DNA of 64,000 nt from Hymenoscyphus infarciens (taxonomy: Eukaryota; Ascomycota; Leotiomycetes; Helotiales; Helotiaceae), in NCBI GenBank assembly GCA_001414345.1, contig LLCB01000049.1, positions 1 through 64,000 of the forward strand, written 5' to 3'. The position numbers and the translations under genes were made by a program. Shown here in pieces: positions 36,047 through 47,354 of the stretch (positions are counted from its first letter, which is position 1; each line of letters begins with the position of its first letter). The notes under the pieces are model-generated. The model did no database searches and had not been told where the DNA came from. It saw only the letters and a program-made list of their open reading frames with translations.

Positions 36047-36746
36047 GGTGTTGGTGCCTTTATTTTTCTTTGTTTTGGACGGCGATTTGGAAAGTGATCA
36101 GATTGTGATTTTATGGACTTTGTAATTAATATATTCTTTCTACGACTCAGTGTCAAAATTTTAGGTGTGGATGAGCTGCTACCCAGAAATCCCATTCAAA
36201 TTCAAATGGGAGTGTGAGTCTACTTTCTTCAGCGCCCGGAGGTTTGTCGCTTAGACTTGGACATGCTTGCCGTGAGTGTCTCTAGTTTCCGGCCTTGCCA
36301 ATCCAGGTATATATGAGTTTGTGGTGCGAAACATGTTTTCTAAAAAGTAGGGATTCCGGATATACATTTGAAGAGTATGAGTGATCTGTTTATCTCGATG
36401 GATTCAAAATCATAGCGGTCGTTTTACTTTGAGTGCATTATTATGAGAGATGTGGGGCGCGGAAGGGGGATTACGAGAGGTGATACATTTGCGATGTGCA
36501 ATAGAACCTTTGAGCGCTAGGCTTACTTTCACTTTGTTAGCACTTCATTTGACGACGAGTCCACTGCAAAATCCTGAGAGTGAATTCTTCTGAGAATTCT
36601 TGGAAGGTGAAAAACCAGACAAGTTCTCATACTATTACCAGATATCAAGTCTTCATGGGTCATGTATTTCATTTCCGTCGTACCAGCTTCAAGGAAGGAA
36701 AACAATGAATTCAACTCCCAAAAGCAAAGATAACGCCATCCGGCTA
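36047..36746. other. Convergent intergenic region
   Basis: About 700 bp between convergent genes, holding both 3' ends. No gene or repeat was seen. Confidence 0.5.
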
Positions 36747-38567
36747 TCACTTCCTCTTCTTCTCCTTCTCAACCCATTCCTCTACAAGCCCCTCATAATC
36801 CCCAACCCCATACCACTCGCCTACCTCCTTCCACCCTCCCTTCCTCCTCTCCTTCAGTCCCAACTCCCTCATCAGCGTATCAGTAAACGGTAAAATCTCG
36901 AACGCCATATCAGTACTCCGTCCTCCAATCCCCTGTCCAGCCCTCAGTTTGTAAAATATAGTCCTTCTTATCGCTTCCCATTCCGCTTCTTCCTCAGTGG
37001 GTAATGGTAAATTGAGTTTATCCTCAAGATAAGCGAGGAGCCAGAGTGCTTGGATTTCATATACCATCAGACCACGAAGTGAGAGGGCGAGACCTGCGTA
37101 AGCGAGAATTCGAGAATGGAGGAAGTGTGGAGGGATGGAGGCATGGTAGAGGAGGTAGGATTTTGACTCTTGTTCTGATGGGTGGGTGAGGTTTGATAGC
37201 TGTTCTGTTAACACGGGGTATTCTTTTATAAGTTCCTTTGTTGCAGCTTTCTTCTTCTCAACTTGCTCCTCGGGCGTTGTGATTCCTATGTTTTCAGGCG
37301 TAAGAGAGTCGGGAAGGAATTTTATGCTGGGGGTTAGTTTATAGCCAGTAGCAAGGATGAGCATATCAGCTTTCATTTCCTCGCCTGTACTCAGTACCAC
37401 GCTCTCCTCGAGAACTTCCTCGATTTCAGCGCGATGAACGTTAATGAGACCTTTTTGGAAGAGGGCCATGAAATCTGTCGGGTAGTTGAGGATTCCTAGG
37501 GATGTGCCGGACCAGAAGAGATTTTCTGGTGGGATGAGCTTTTTGCTTTCGGGGTGATCGTTATATTTCCCTTGTGAGAGGAGATCGCTGTGAATAACTT
37601 TGAAGAATGAGCGTACCAGAAATCGTCCGATACGCGTGTTATGGAAGAAGCGACGGATTGTAGGATAAGAATCAGTGTCAAAACAAGGGGAGAGGAAGGT
37701 GAAGAAGCGTGTTGTAGCTAGTTTTTCGACGTGGAGGTGAAAGGGTGATACATGAGGCCAAGAGAGCCAGGCTGGGCCTTTTCCAGATGCTGTTTGATGT
37801 TAGGTTATTCTCCAAATTCAGAAATTGGGACTTTTGTATAAGTAAGATTTAAAAATACCTCTGATAACCCAATCAACGTGTCTCCCCTCGCTTGCATTCA
37901 TATAAACCGCATCAGCAGCACTCTTCGATCCTCCCACCACCACAATATTTTTCGCCTTTTCCATATCACCCTTCATCCAAGGCATCTCTTTAGAATGAAA
38001 ATGCTGTCCCTTAAAGCTCTCCATGCCCTTAAAAGTCGGCAAATATTCCTGACTAGTACTCCCCGTAGCAAGAACCAATTTCCTCCCCTTAACCTTAACT
38101 AGCAATACCACCTCCCCCTCCACCTCCCCTTTCTTCGCATAAGTCACCACCCAGCTCCTATCCCTCTCCAACTCACAACTCACAACATTCGCCCCAAACC
38201 TGGTGTTCTCCAAAATTCCAAAGTTTTCCGGGTACGCATGGAAATACTCATGCAACACCTTCCCCGGAATATGTTCCCCCTCCTTAACACTGAACCTCTT
38301 TTCTTCCATGGGAAAATCCGAGTATTCAAGCATAGGATGGAGATTATTCGATATTAAACCGGGGAAAACTCTTTCTTTTGCCCATGTACCGCCTACCGAG
38401 TCTTGAGCTTCGAGGACGAGGAGGGGTGACTTGGGTGTGAGTTGGAGGTGGGTTTTTGCTAGGGGAAGGGCTGCTGGTCCTGGTGAGGTGTTTGTAATCA
38501 TTGATTCTAGAGGAGAGGTGAGTGGGAGCTTACCGGCGCCGATGACTATGAGGTCGAATTCTTCCAT
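36747..38567 (-). CDS. Flavin-containing monooxygenase
   Basis: Three exons (38534-38567, 37859-38479, 36747-37789) join to 565 aa; the first intron interrupts the FAD motif and its removal restores VIGAGPAALPLA. Features: the Rossmann FAD fingerprint at residues ~7-17 (third Gly replaced by Ala), GGTWAKE at ~44-50, an FMO-type FKG..SFKGQHFHSKE near 160-180, the NADPH-binding VVGGSKSAAD near 195, and the ATGY motif in the last third. Such enzymes use NADPH and O2 to oxygenate N- or S-containing substrates or carry out Baeyer-Villiger chemistry. The substrate cannot be read. No biosynthetic partners lie nearby. Confidence 0.9.
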
Positions 38568-39169
38568 CTTAAATTGGGATTGAAATTATTTGGAAGGAAG
38601 TTGATGATGGAAGGTGAAGTGCGAAGTTGAAGTTGAAATGAGGGGTGAAGCTATAGATAGCACCGAGGTGGAGGTGGATAAATGCTTCCTCGTGCAGAAT
38701 GCAAGTTCAGGGATGTAGCTTGTGGTAACACGTGAAATTCTTCAATTGAGATTGTGAGGTAGTATTGTATTCCTTTTACGAGCAATGGAGTAAAAGATAA
38801 ACATTAAACTTTACGAGACTGCGGGCGGGGAGAGGATTTAGTGCTTATGTTCTAGTTCCAAAATGGTTGGGTTGTAGTAACATCAGCAGTCATTACTTCT
38901 TGAAATTAAAGGCATTTTTTGTGCAAGACAGTGAACGTTTGGCCCATTCATTCAAATTACAAAGTTTTACTACATTTGGAGTGTCACGGAAAGGGGGTAT
39001 CACGACTCCCTTTCCCTGTTAGCAGATTTTTACCTCCGCGTTTTTCACCCTCAAAAATAAATGACATGGAGAGAATCAGGTATCTTCATCGAATACATTG
39101 TCCAAGCTGGACTTCCCGTAAGTTTTAAATGGACATCAGATAGCTTAACGTGGGAAACATATTTTCCGC
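38568..39169. other. Intergenic, no gene seen
   Basis: About 600 bp upstream of the monooxygenase, including its promoter. No other feature was recognised. Confidence 0.45.
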
Positions 39170-40155
39170 TTGGTTGTCAATCTCCTATTTGAAATCGCTT
39201 GATCCTCCTCTCCAGCTCCTCCAGCGCACATATTACCTCGCGATGGAATGCAGGTTGCAGAAGCAAATTTCTGAGAAATTTCGAGAATCCTGACCAAAGT
39301 CACAGTAAAGACACCTTCGCACAATTCGACCGTAAGTTGCCCCAAGACTCAACTCTTTCGGCCGTTCGAAAATCAGTATATATGTCCTCCTTGCTATCCA
39401 CTAGATCTATGTCCTCGCGCAAGCTCCGGATTAGCGCTTGGAAGTGCAACTCAATAAGAACGATCCCGAGACCAAAAAGATACGGATTACCAGCAAAGCC
39501 ACCATGAGGTACATTGACGTTTACCAATGTGTTTTGCTCAGGGGTATCGTCCTTAACATGAACATTCAAATGAGGTGCCACCAAAGTAAGGGTCTCGTGT
39601 GCTAACTTTTCATCCTATCCAAAAAAATACTACATCATCGCTACGCCAGGAGCTTTTCAGCAGCGGTGTCGCATGGAACTGGAGAACGGCCGATGCCAAC
39701 TGTCTAGCTAGCCTTAGACTTTCGTAAGGCAACAGCCGCCCGTTGTAGCTCCGCTTAGACATGAGATTAATCAGGTGTGCGAAAGACATCGCTTGTCTGG
39801 GAGGGCAATTTCGGATACTTGATCTTACGCATTTGTCTAGTCCACAGCTCGACATCATCAACAGTTTCTGAACTTGCAAGCAGAAGTCTTGGTTCTGAGA
39901 GAAATCTGGCAAACCTGTCTCCGCTGTCGTCATTATTCTTGGGCATTCGATAAGTGGAATCGCTTTCTCCGGTTCGGGACTTCGGAAACGAACAGTTTTG
40001 TGGGTTTTGGTCTTCGTCTTCTTCTTTGGTAAAAGTGGAAGAGATTCATTTGCTCTCTTCAAACTTCTTCTGAGTTGCGACAAAGCGTCCTCCACTTCTT
40101 CCTTGCTACGCGTGGACTCCTCACTCGATGCTTCGCCAACAATTGATTCTATCAC
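39170..40155 (-). pseudogene. DUF7580-type fungal protein pseudogene
   Basis: The minus strand reads like the C-terminal domain of DUF7580 proteins but in pieces. The first piece (to TGA at 39610-39612) has RVRFRSPEP-like linker sequence and ESLRLARQLASAVLQFHATPLLKSSWRSDDVVFF. A frame change gives DEKLAHETLTLVAPHLNV and NPYLFGLGIVLIELHF. Another gives RRCLYCDFGQDSRNFSEICF, and a further one LQPAFHREVICALEELERRIKRF. At least three frameshifts break a domain that is otherwise in order. The 5' end is also missing, since stops lie just upstream of 40155. No introns of normal length repair it. Confidence 0.75.
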
Positions 40156-40209
40156 AATCCAGATAGGCTACTAACTCCTCCTGGATACTTCTCGCATCCT
40201 GGTGGCTTG

Positions 40210-41254
40210 ATGAACCATGAAGCTGATATTGATAGCTTCGCACGCCAACAAGTGGCAGGATTCGCATCTACCAAACACATTCGTACCCGGCCACAAATCC
40301 CTTGCCGCCGTTTGATTGATTCTTTTGTTTCTCAACTCACTCAGGAGGAAGAAGATGACGATGATGATGAAAATGAATCAATGGATAATTCTTCCTCCAC
40401 GACTAGCTCATCAAGAAGCAAGAGTCTTGTCCCAGAGCCAGCGAGTCAACCAACTCTAGCAACCGGTAGCCAAATATCGCAAGCTAGTCAAATAGCTGTC
40501 CCCAAAATAACCTACAGTCGGCAACGTTCCTTGCTGGAAGTGGAAGACGTCATAGGGCCTGGACATGTACATCAAGGCTACAGCTCGTTTCAATCTCAAG
40601 AACCTATTCCGGGGCAAGACAGTGAGCCTATTTTGGGTGTTGAAGGACTACAGCACTGGCCCCGAGGCAAAACGGCAAAGATCTTGTGGAAAACTCAAAG
40701 TGGGACTATCTCGCTCCTGTCGAGATCCTAGAATTCCCGCCAACTCTGGCCTCGAAGAATGTATCGTCCAACAGTCATATCACAAAGGCGGAGGACAAAT
40801 TCGACCCCCGAGATCATCCGATTTATCGGAATGTTTCTACTCATGCAGATGGTCTCTATCACTGTCCTTGGGAAGGCCAGTCTTCTTGTTCGCATAAACC
40901 CGAAAAACTAAAATGCAATTATGAGTATAATTCCCTGCACGAATTTCCTGTTTCTTTCTTATAGGTTATACTTGCTAACGATTTGATACTTTAAGTAAAT
41001 TCGTTGATTCTCACCTCAAGCCATATCTTTGTAAGGTGGCTCGTTGCGAAAGCATGCAGTTTTCTTATACGGCATGCTTGCTTCGACATGAACGGGAGGC
41101 ACATGCTATGCACGTTGGTAACGAGAAGCCCTTTATTTGTACAATAGAGGGCTGTGAGCGTGCTGTTCCTGGCAATGGATTTCCTCGCCGTTGGAATCTT
41201 GGAGATCATATGAAGCGGGTTCATAACAAGCCTCCTTCTCCAATTTCTGCTTAG
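40210..41254 (+). CDS. C2H2 zinc-finger protein, C-terminally truncated by a stop
   Basis: Exons 40210-40621, 40681-40924 and 40996-41254 join to 304 aa. After a Ser-rich, acidic N-terminus come DGLYHCPWEG..SCSHKPEKLKCNYDKFVDSHLKPYLC, a finger at about residues 232-258 (C-x4-C...H-x4-H around LLRHEREAH) and a second with FICTIEGCERAVPGNGFPRRWNLGDHMKRVH. The stop is TAG at 41252-41254. The same frame continues past it with a third finger-like unit (PFPCSYKSCERAIPENGF...LSEHLRSVH), a TGA at 41474-41476, and more coding-like sequence to 41731. Probably a DNA-binding regulator of a filamentous-fungus family. It starts head-to-head with the DUF7580 pseudogene, 54 bp away. Confidence 0.65.
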
Positions 41255-41731
41255 AAACAGAGATCAAAACCCGCCAAGCCCTTTCCCTGCTCTTACAAAA
41301 GCTGTGAACGTGCTATTCCCGAAAATGGTTTCACACAATTCTTAGATTTGTCTGAGCATCTGAGAAGCGTTCATCCACAATTGACAGAGCAGACAGGCAA
41401 CACAGGCAACCCGTCGCAGGAAACACAGTCAGTACGGCAGCAGGACAGTCCAACCTCATCCTACTTTGGTAATTGACTACCACTTACAGGCAGGAATACA
41501 GCTGCAGAGATGCCAGACTTCGACAATACATCTGTCAAAGAGGGATTCACTGAGGCGTCGAGCAAGACACAAGAAGACTCCCCAGAGCCACTACTAGGCC
41601 GAAGCTTGGAAAAAAGAAAAAAAAAGCTCGCGCTAGGACTAACGAAAATACACGAAGAGAACGAGGACTATTATGATATTTTTCAAAGATCGCTTTCTGT
41701 TATACAGAATTGGGGCAAATGGTGGGGATGA
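41255..41731 (+). pseudogene. Untranslated C-terminal continuation of the C2H2 gene
   Basis: This in-frame segment lies after the TAG and is split by a second TGA (41474-41476). It encodes a third C2H2-like unit, a Gln/Ser-rich stretch and a charged helix ending IQNWGKWWG. Both stops differ by one C-to-T change from CAG and CGA. It could alternatively be reached by an intron I could not define. Confidence 0.55.
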
Positions 41732-42060
41732 TAACATCTCTTTGTATTCGAACTGTGCTGTGGAACCTTGGGATACTATATCATGGGAAGCGGGGAAATA
41801 TCCGATGACGGTGGGAATTGAAAGTCAGTAACTCTCTTCTTTTAAGTGGTAGCCAATGTTTTAAACTTGGATTGCAGCATTTAGCATTCGGTATTGGTAA
41901 GAGAAGTGGGCATTGCTCTCCAGAACCTACTTTACTTTAATGGTTCGAAACAGTCTACAATAATCAAAACTATCGTTAAGAAAGGTTTGAGAGAATTTGA
42001 AGATTGTACTTTTTGATTCTCTGGAGGATAGCCGTACATTAACATGGAAGAGTGCTAGTA
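41732..42060. other. Intergenic, left flank of TIR element
   Basis: No gene was seen between the C2H2 relic and the TIR element. Confidence 0.4.
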
Positions 42061-42813
42061 GGGCGTCCCGTATATACCAAAAGCCGGAATCGACTAAATC
42101 GCAAATCGTAAATTGTAAATCGCAAATTACAAAAGTTACGGGATATAGCAAATCTTAAACTATATTACCCTATTCTCTTGCTCTCTTGCTCTCTTGCTCT
42201 CTTACTCTCTTGCTCTCTTACTCTCTTGCTCTCTTACTCTCTTGCTCTCTTACTCTCTTGCTCTCTTACTCTCTTGCTCTCTTACTCTCTTGCTCTCTTA
42301 CTCTCTTGCTCTATTATTCTATTCTTCTATATATTACGTATACTAAGAGAGAGTAGGAGAGAGTAGGAGAAGGATAAGAGTAAGGTAAGGGGGTAAGCAA
42401 ACATTCTAGGGGAAGGTTTTTCCTAGCGTAGGTTAGGGGAGTTTAGAGTAAACATTCCCCCCACTCTTCCCCCCTTCCCTCTTCCCTCTTCCCTTCTTTC
42501 TCTTTCTCTCTTATTTATCTAAAAATAATAGGAATAATATAATATAAGAGTTAAGTAATAGGGAGCGATAGCGAGGAGGCAATGTTACTACTATACACGT
42601 AATACTCGTTCTCTCTCTCTATCCTTTAATTAGTTACTATAGTTAAGACTATCGAGTCTTAATATAGAGAGGGGGAGAGAGGGGAGAAGGAGGGAGAGAG
42701 AACTTAAATTAAAAAACATTATATTTTATACTTATAAAAAGTAACACTTTACGATTTACGATTTACGATTTACGATTTAGTCGTTTCCGACTTTTGGTAC
42801 ATACGGGATGCCG
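42061..42813. mobile_element. Non-autonomous TIR element with TA duplications (Tc1/mariner-like MITE)
   Basis: The ends are imperfect inverted repeats, 36 of 41 positions matching. Left begins GGGCGTCCCGTATATACCAA and right (reverse complement) begins CGGCATCCCGTATGTACCAA; both run on to GACTAAATCG and then into short tandem AAATCGT units. A TA dinucleotide abuts each end (42059-42060 and 42814-42815), as expected for Tc1/mariner insertion. The 753-bp interior has no transposase. It holds a CTCTCTTR minisatellite and AT-rich sequence. Confidence 0.8.
42174..42312. repeat. CTCTCTTG/CTCTCTTA minisatellite inside the TIR element
   Basis: An 8-bp unit alternates its last base (G, A), making a 16-bp higher-order repeat over about 140 bp. 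It is nearly perfect. The open frame through it (LLLS repeats) is an artefact of the repeat. Confidence 0.85.
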
Positions 42814-42815
42814 TA

Positions 42816-43650
42816 GCTAGAGAGTTGTGACCGACATAGCAAATGTGGGCACTTGGAATGGAAAGTGATGACTGAGATATCGTTGGAGTTTGGAAATGAA
42901 AGCTTGGAAGAGCAAGAAACCAGAAATGGAGGTAAGCCTTCAAATCCGGTTGAGGTTGAGAGTAAGGATAGTGGAAAGAAGAGAGAATAAGCAAAAAAAT
43001 CGACGATCAGAAAAAAAGTTGTGCTTAGCGTCAAAAATGCCAGCCGGAACGACGCCAATACAGCGAATTCAGGTCCAACAAAATTTATTCTCCACAAAAA
43101 GAGAACCGGAGCCTCAAGTCTAGTAAGTCTTCGGACGTTTTTTGAGCGAAATGATTGACATGCTGCCAAGTGTTCAGAGTCTCGCTTTAAGGTACCATCG
43201 CGACATCCCCAAAGACCTTCATCAACCGAGTAGCACCGAGACCTAGAAAACCAAAGCAATTAACCAAACAGTTTTTCAGTCGAACGACACTTAATTTCTG
43301 TCGGCGAAATTCCAGCAATAAACTCGTATCAGTGTGTTGCGGTCGGGGTGTCCGCGGACATCGGACTCGGAGGTGGGGAACTAGGAGGACCGTCAACCCA
43401 AGCCCGCCCTGTTGAAACAAACACCACAAGTAACCACACCACAGCAAGGGCTTGATTATCAAGTCCGAGTTTTCAGCCCGAAAGGCCAGACCCGATTCAG
43501 TGAGTGGCTCTCTGGTATATATATCGTGGGTCTTTTCTGGTTCTTACGTTCTTTCCAAAACAACAAACAACCAGCTTCAACTGGAAAGAACAAACACAAA
43601 CTACAAACTCGACTTCGATAACAACTTTCATACACATACAATCTCTCAAA
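42816..43650. promoter_or_regulatory. Upstream region of the melanin reductase
   Basis: About 830 bp from the TIR element to the start codon. A TATATATA box at 43516-43523 lies 128 bp before the ATG and is the best promoter candidate. Short frames on both strands lack support. Confidence 0.5.
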
Positions 43651-44657
43651 ATGGTTGCTTCAAATGGAACAGAGACTGCCCCTGCACCAGCACGAGGTGT
43701 TGCCGATGTCGTCGGTCCTTTGGGGATTGAGAGCGCCAGCTTGAAGGGAAAGGTTGCGTTGGTAACTGGTGCAGGTGAGCAAAAACGGATGTCACCTTAG
43801 GGACTTGCTAACACTTTCAAGGCCGTGGTATTGGCCGTGAGATGGCCATTGAGTTGGGACGAAGAGGCGCAAAGGTTGTTGTCAACTACGCCAACAGCTC
43901 CGAGTCTGCTGAAGAAGCCGTCGCTATGATCAAGAAGGCCGGAAGCGATGCCATTGCTATCAAGGCTAATGTGTCCGTTGTCAAGGACATTGTGAGTTTG
44001 TTCGACCAAGCCGTTGCACACTTTGGTGAACTCAACATTGTCTGCTCAAACTCCGGTGTTGTTTCTTTCGGCCATATTGGTGATGTTGAGGAGGAAGAAT
44101 ATGATCGTGTCATGGGAATCAACACCAGAGGACAATTCTTCGTCGCCAGAGAAGCATACAGACATTTGTCGATTGGAGGGCGTTTGATCATGATGGGCAG
44201 TATCACTGGTCAAGCTAAGGGTGTTCCAAAGCACACTTTGTACTCCGGAAGCAAGGGTGCAATCGAGACATTTGTGAGATGTATGGCTATTGGTAAGCAT
44301 GGTTCTTCATTCATGCAGGAAACTGAAAGTAACGCGAATTAGATATGGGTGATAAGAAGATCACTGTCAACTGCATTGCACCAGGTGGAATCAAGACCGA
44401 CATGTATCACAAGGTCTGCAGAGAATACATTCCAAACGGTGCTAACTTGAACGACGAGCAAGTCGACGAGGTATGAATACATCTTCCATTTCTATAAGCA
44501 TGAACTAACTTTTCAATAGTACGCTGCTACCTGGTCCCCTCTCCACCGTGTCGGTCTCCCAATCGATATTGCGCGAGTCGTGTGCTTCCTTGCTAGTCAA
44601 GATGGCGAGTGGATTAACGGAAAGGTGTTGGGTATTGACGGAGCTGCTTGCATGTAA
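43651..44657 (+). CDS. BRN1: 1,3,8-trihydroxynaphthalene reductase (DHN-melanin pathway)
   Basis: Four exons (43651-43774, 43822-44292, 44343-44470, 44520-44657) encode 286 aa of the short-chain dehydrogenase family. Visible are the NADPH motif TGAGRGIG (residues 39-46), NSG at 118-120, and catalytic Ser168, Tyr182 and Lys186 (YSGSK). The C-terminal block [16 protein letters not shown]...[22 protein letters not shown] is typical of naphthol reductases. The protein ends in Met (DGAACM), the residue found at the end of the Magnaporthe trihydroxynaphthalene enzyme, where the tetrahydroxy-specific paralogue has Ile. The enzyme reduces 1,3,8-THN to vermelone; some also accept T4HN. No other melanin gene is nearby. 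Confidence 0.92.
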
Positions 44658-44752
44658 AAGAAGTTTGCGGGTTTTTGGCGCATGTTGATGTAAGTTAGAG
44701 ACAGATTGAAGTAAATAATGAGAATGGACTTCAACCCTGTTTTCTGTTGTCC

Positions 44753-45493
44753 TTATGCTTTGCGATAGTTGAGAGAATTGCCACTATTTTGCTCACATTC
44801 GGTTTCCCTCGGGTACCTCCATCGACTTTCCTTCTCGAGCCGCTTATCCCAATCCATCCTGTAAAGAGCCGTGATACTTGGAAGTTGGAGATGTTGACTG
44901 AAAGCCATCTTGGATTTTCTTTCGCACTCGGAGACAACGTCACTGGTCCAGCCAACCACCAAGGAATTCTTTATCATCCAGATTGCTTGCATTGCCATAG
45001 TTTCAAATGAACGCCATCGATCCCCGTAGGCAATCAATTCTTGAAAGTCGGCAACATCTTTCGTAAAATCAAAGAAAAAAAATGGGATTGAAGACCAAGC
45101 CGGGAGTGCTATTTTCTGGACTTTTTGCTGTTGCTTGACACCATAAGCCTCGGCCACCTTTGATAGTTCAATTAGCACTGCTATTGCCGAATAGTCAGGC
45201 GGGAGAGACAGAGTATCTTTCTCGCTGTTGAAATACCATCTGCATTTGTCCATCTGATCGGGTAAGACCGTGGGAATGTAGAACTTCAAGGTATGGAGGC
45301 GCGCTTCCCGATTAACTTGGAGAAGCTTTACAGGCAATACAAGAGAAGGGCTTCCAATTGACCTGCTGATCCAATATCCGGGGTGAATCTCATGGGAGAG
45401 CTCTATGATTCGATCTGGCTGGGCGTACTCCCAGATGCGGAGTCGAAGTTCCGTTGGTAGGCGAGGAAAGTAGTGAAAGTTTTGGTGGGACAT
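44753..45493 (-). CDS. 2EXR-domain protein
   Basis: A 246-aa intronless frame. The N-terminus FHYFPRLPTELRLRIWEYA..DRIIEL is the 2EXR signature (F-box-like 'LP.ELR..IW'), followed by PSLVLPVKLLQVNREARLHTLKFY, a typical second block. The rest is less conserved, with a poly-Phe stretch (IPFFFFDF). The family is expanded in filamentous fungi and its function is not established; resemblance to F-box helices hints at adaptor roles. It converges on the melanin reductase with 95 bp between stops. Confidence 0.85.
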   Translation of the reverse strand: MSHQNFHYFPRLPTELRLRIWEYAQPDRIIELSHEIHPGYWISRSIGSPSLVLPVKLLQVNREARLHTLKFYIPTVLPDQMDKCRWYFNSEKDTLSLPPDYSAIAVLIELSKVAEAYGVKQQQKVQKIALPAWSSIPFFFFDFTKDVADFQELIAYGDRWRSFETMAMQAIWMIKNSLVVGWTSDVVSECERKSKMAFSQHLQLPSITALYRMDWDKRLEKESRWRYPRETECEQNSGNSLNYRKA

Positions 45494-46084
45494 CTTTAAG
45501 ATGGTGATGGCTGTATTGTTGTAAACCCAAGGTTGTCCAAGGTTGTGTGTTTGACAACTTCACTGGTATGTTCATACCAAAATAGGGTGTCGTGAGAGGA
45601 TGGTAGGTACGTCAATCACTGTGCGCTATCAAAGATTTAAAATGTCCACAAAGCTACTATGTTTTTATAGACAAGCAGGAATCCTAACCCTAGTTTCCGA
45701 GGAACAGCCGAAATAAATAAACTATATTCACTTAGGTGCTTGTCCCATCCAGTTTTCTAAAACCCAACCCTGACACTGCATTTGCATGTATTTTAAAGTT
45801 GACTGTCTGTATTTTGTCAGACCAAGATCTAAATTGTACACCAAAACACGTCATGAGGTGCGAAGCTGATGATTGAGGGACACAGCAGGTGTTGCATCGC
45901 GACTACCCCATTTTTTTCTTCTTTTCGGTCGAAAACACCCAACTTTACATAATCAATACATTTTCACATCTAGCCTCCTATCTGAATTTACTGGGGCCTC
46001 ATACCTTCGACAGGTATTTGTTTTTCGCACCTGCAAATGACGACTGAATCCAATGCAATGCCCCCGTAAGCAGCTCACACGTAC
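45494..46084. other. Intergenic, no gene seen
   Basis: About 590 bp, including the promoter of the 2EXR gene and possibly the first exon of the cryptic gene that follows. Nothing is certain. Confidence 0.4.
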
Positions 46085-47354
46085 ATCTTTACGCAGCCTC
46101 CCTTTGGAAAGCAGACAGAAGATATACTATATCACCTTGATCCTTCAATATGATCGAGCTGTAGATCACGGCACTGAAATTAATGATCTACCAATGGTAT
46201 GAACCTCACTGTTTGCCAGAGCATCCCTTAAGCTACCATTTTCCCCTCTTTTCCGAAAGATTAAATATTTGATTGCTTGTTACAGCCACTAGAGGAGAAA
46301 GATTATGTCCGGGTAAACTATATATACTGGGGAACTCCTGCTTCGACGGATTCATACCCTGTAAGTAAACTGTGGTATGCCAGAACTAAGAAGCTCTATA
46401 TAGGTACTCCCGGTTCGGCCTCACGCTATATGCATAATTACGAGGTAGGAAACTATGAAACTTTCATATTCTATACTTCCTCTAGAGATCTTGGGGTATA
46501 TCCAACGTATGGAGTTTCTTTTCAATATTCTATAGAGATCGATCAAGAGTCTAGGTTTCGTCAAGGAATTAATCAGAGAAACACAAGAGTAGTGTTTAAA
46601 TTTTCAGAAGACTTAAAACTATGTTTACTGTTGTAAATGTATAGCAGAAACTCTTCAATTTACTAAGTATGGCCTAAGCCGACTATTTATACCCTGGGAT
46701 GACGCTAGTGCCTACGCTAGTAAGTAGCCACGTAACTGACTAACTCCTATTCACTATAGGTTTTCAACATTTGCTTCTTATGTTGCCTCGACATACCTCT
46801 AGAAATGACGATACTGACAAGATTATTCACAACCCGTCTTGTACATCTTCTAGTTCTGAGGTCCATGGCTATCCACTTCGAGCATTCTCGTGTAGAAACC
46901 TACTAGTGCTCCGGGACCATGGGCAACGGGAGAGGTTGGTATATCCCATTAGCAGCTTAACCTAGATTTCTCAAAACATGCTAGCCCTCGGCAGATTATT
47001 CCAGGACATGGATGATATTAGCATCCTTATACGCGAATCGCCCGAGGAACTAGAAGAATGGGGAAAGACTCAGGACCGTGAAGAACGGAAGGTAGAAGAT
47101 TTGGGGCGGAATCTGACAATTTGGCAATCGATTGTGCGCCTACCCTTCATACGGAATTGAAGTCTAATCGTGCAATAAGTGGTCGCAAGATCCCACGGGT
47201 GTATGTTGGGGTTGAAGAGCACTGTCCTGTGAGGTGGGTTGATCGGTGGAACCTCGTTTATAGTGGTGGTCAATTTGATACCGCTATTAGGATACCTTGT
47301 CTAGAATGGTTTGAACCTCGGGATACTAATAATGCATCATTCAGGTCACATTAG
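46085..47354 (+). CDS. Cryptic multi-exon gene, possibly 2EXR/F-box-like (structure incomplete)
   Basis: Several coding pieces can be joined. Sequence at ~46090-46199 reads RSLPLESRQKIYYITLILQYDRAVD..EINDLPM and, after an intron ending at 46286, PLEEKDYVRVNYIYWGTPASTDSYPVSKLWYARTKKLYIG. Further on, ALGRLFQDMDDISILIRESPEELEEWG...LTIWQSI (to 47133) joins over a 56-bp intron to IPRVYVGVEEHCPVRWVDRWNLVYSGG, ending at TAG 47352-47354. The LPLE.R..IY start and a later LF..D.SIL block resemble 2EXR proteins. The start exon and the junctions between 46390 and 46980 are unresolved, so damage is possible. Confidence 0.45.

Noticed and set aside
42170..42320. Possible CRISPR-like array from regular repeats
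   Set aside because: The repeat is an 8-bp direct tandem without spacers, in a eukaryotic genome.
42178..42366. 62-codon hydrophobic open frame (Leu/Ser repeats)
   Set aside because: It is the translation of the CTCTCTTR minisatellite inside the TIR element, with no coding support.
42890..43123. 77-codon basic open frame right of the TIR element
   Set aside because: No motif, no neighbouring exon that joins in frame, and it overlaps a minus-strand frame of similar quality.
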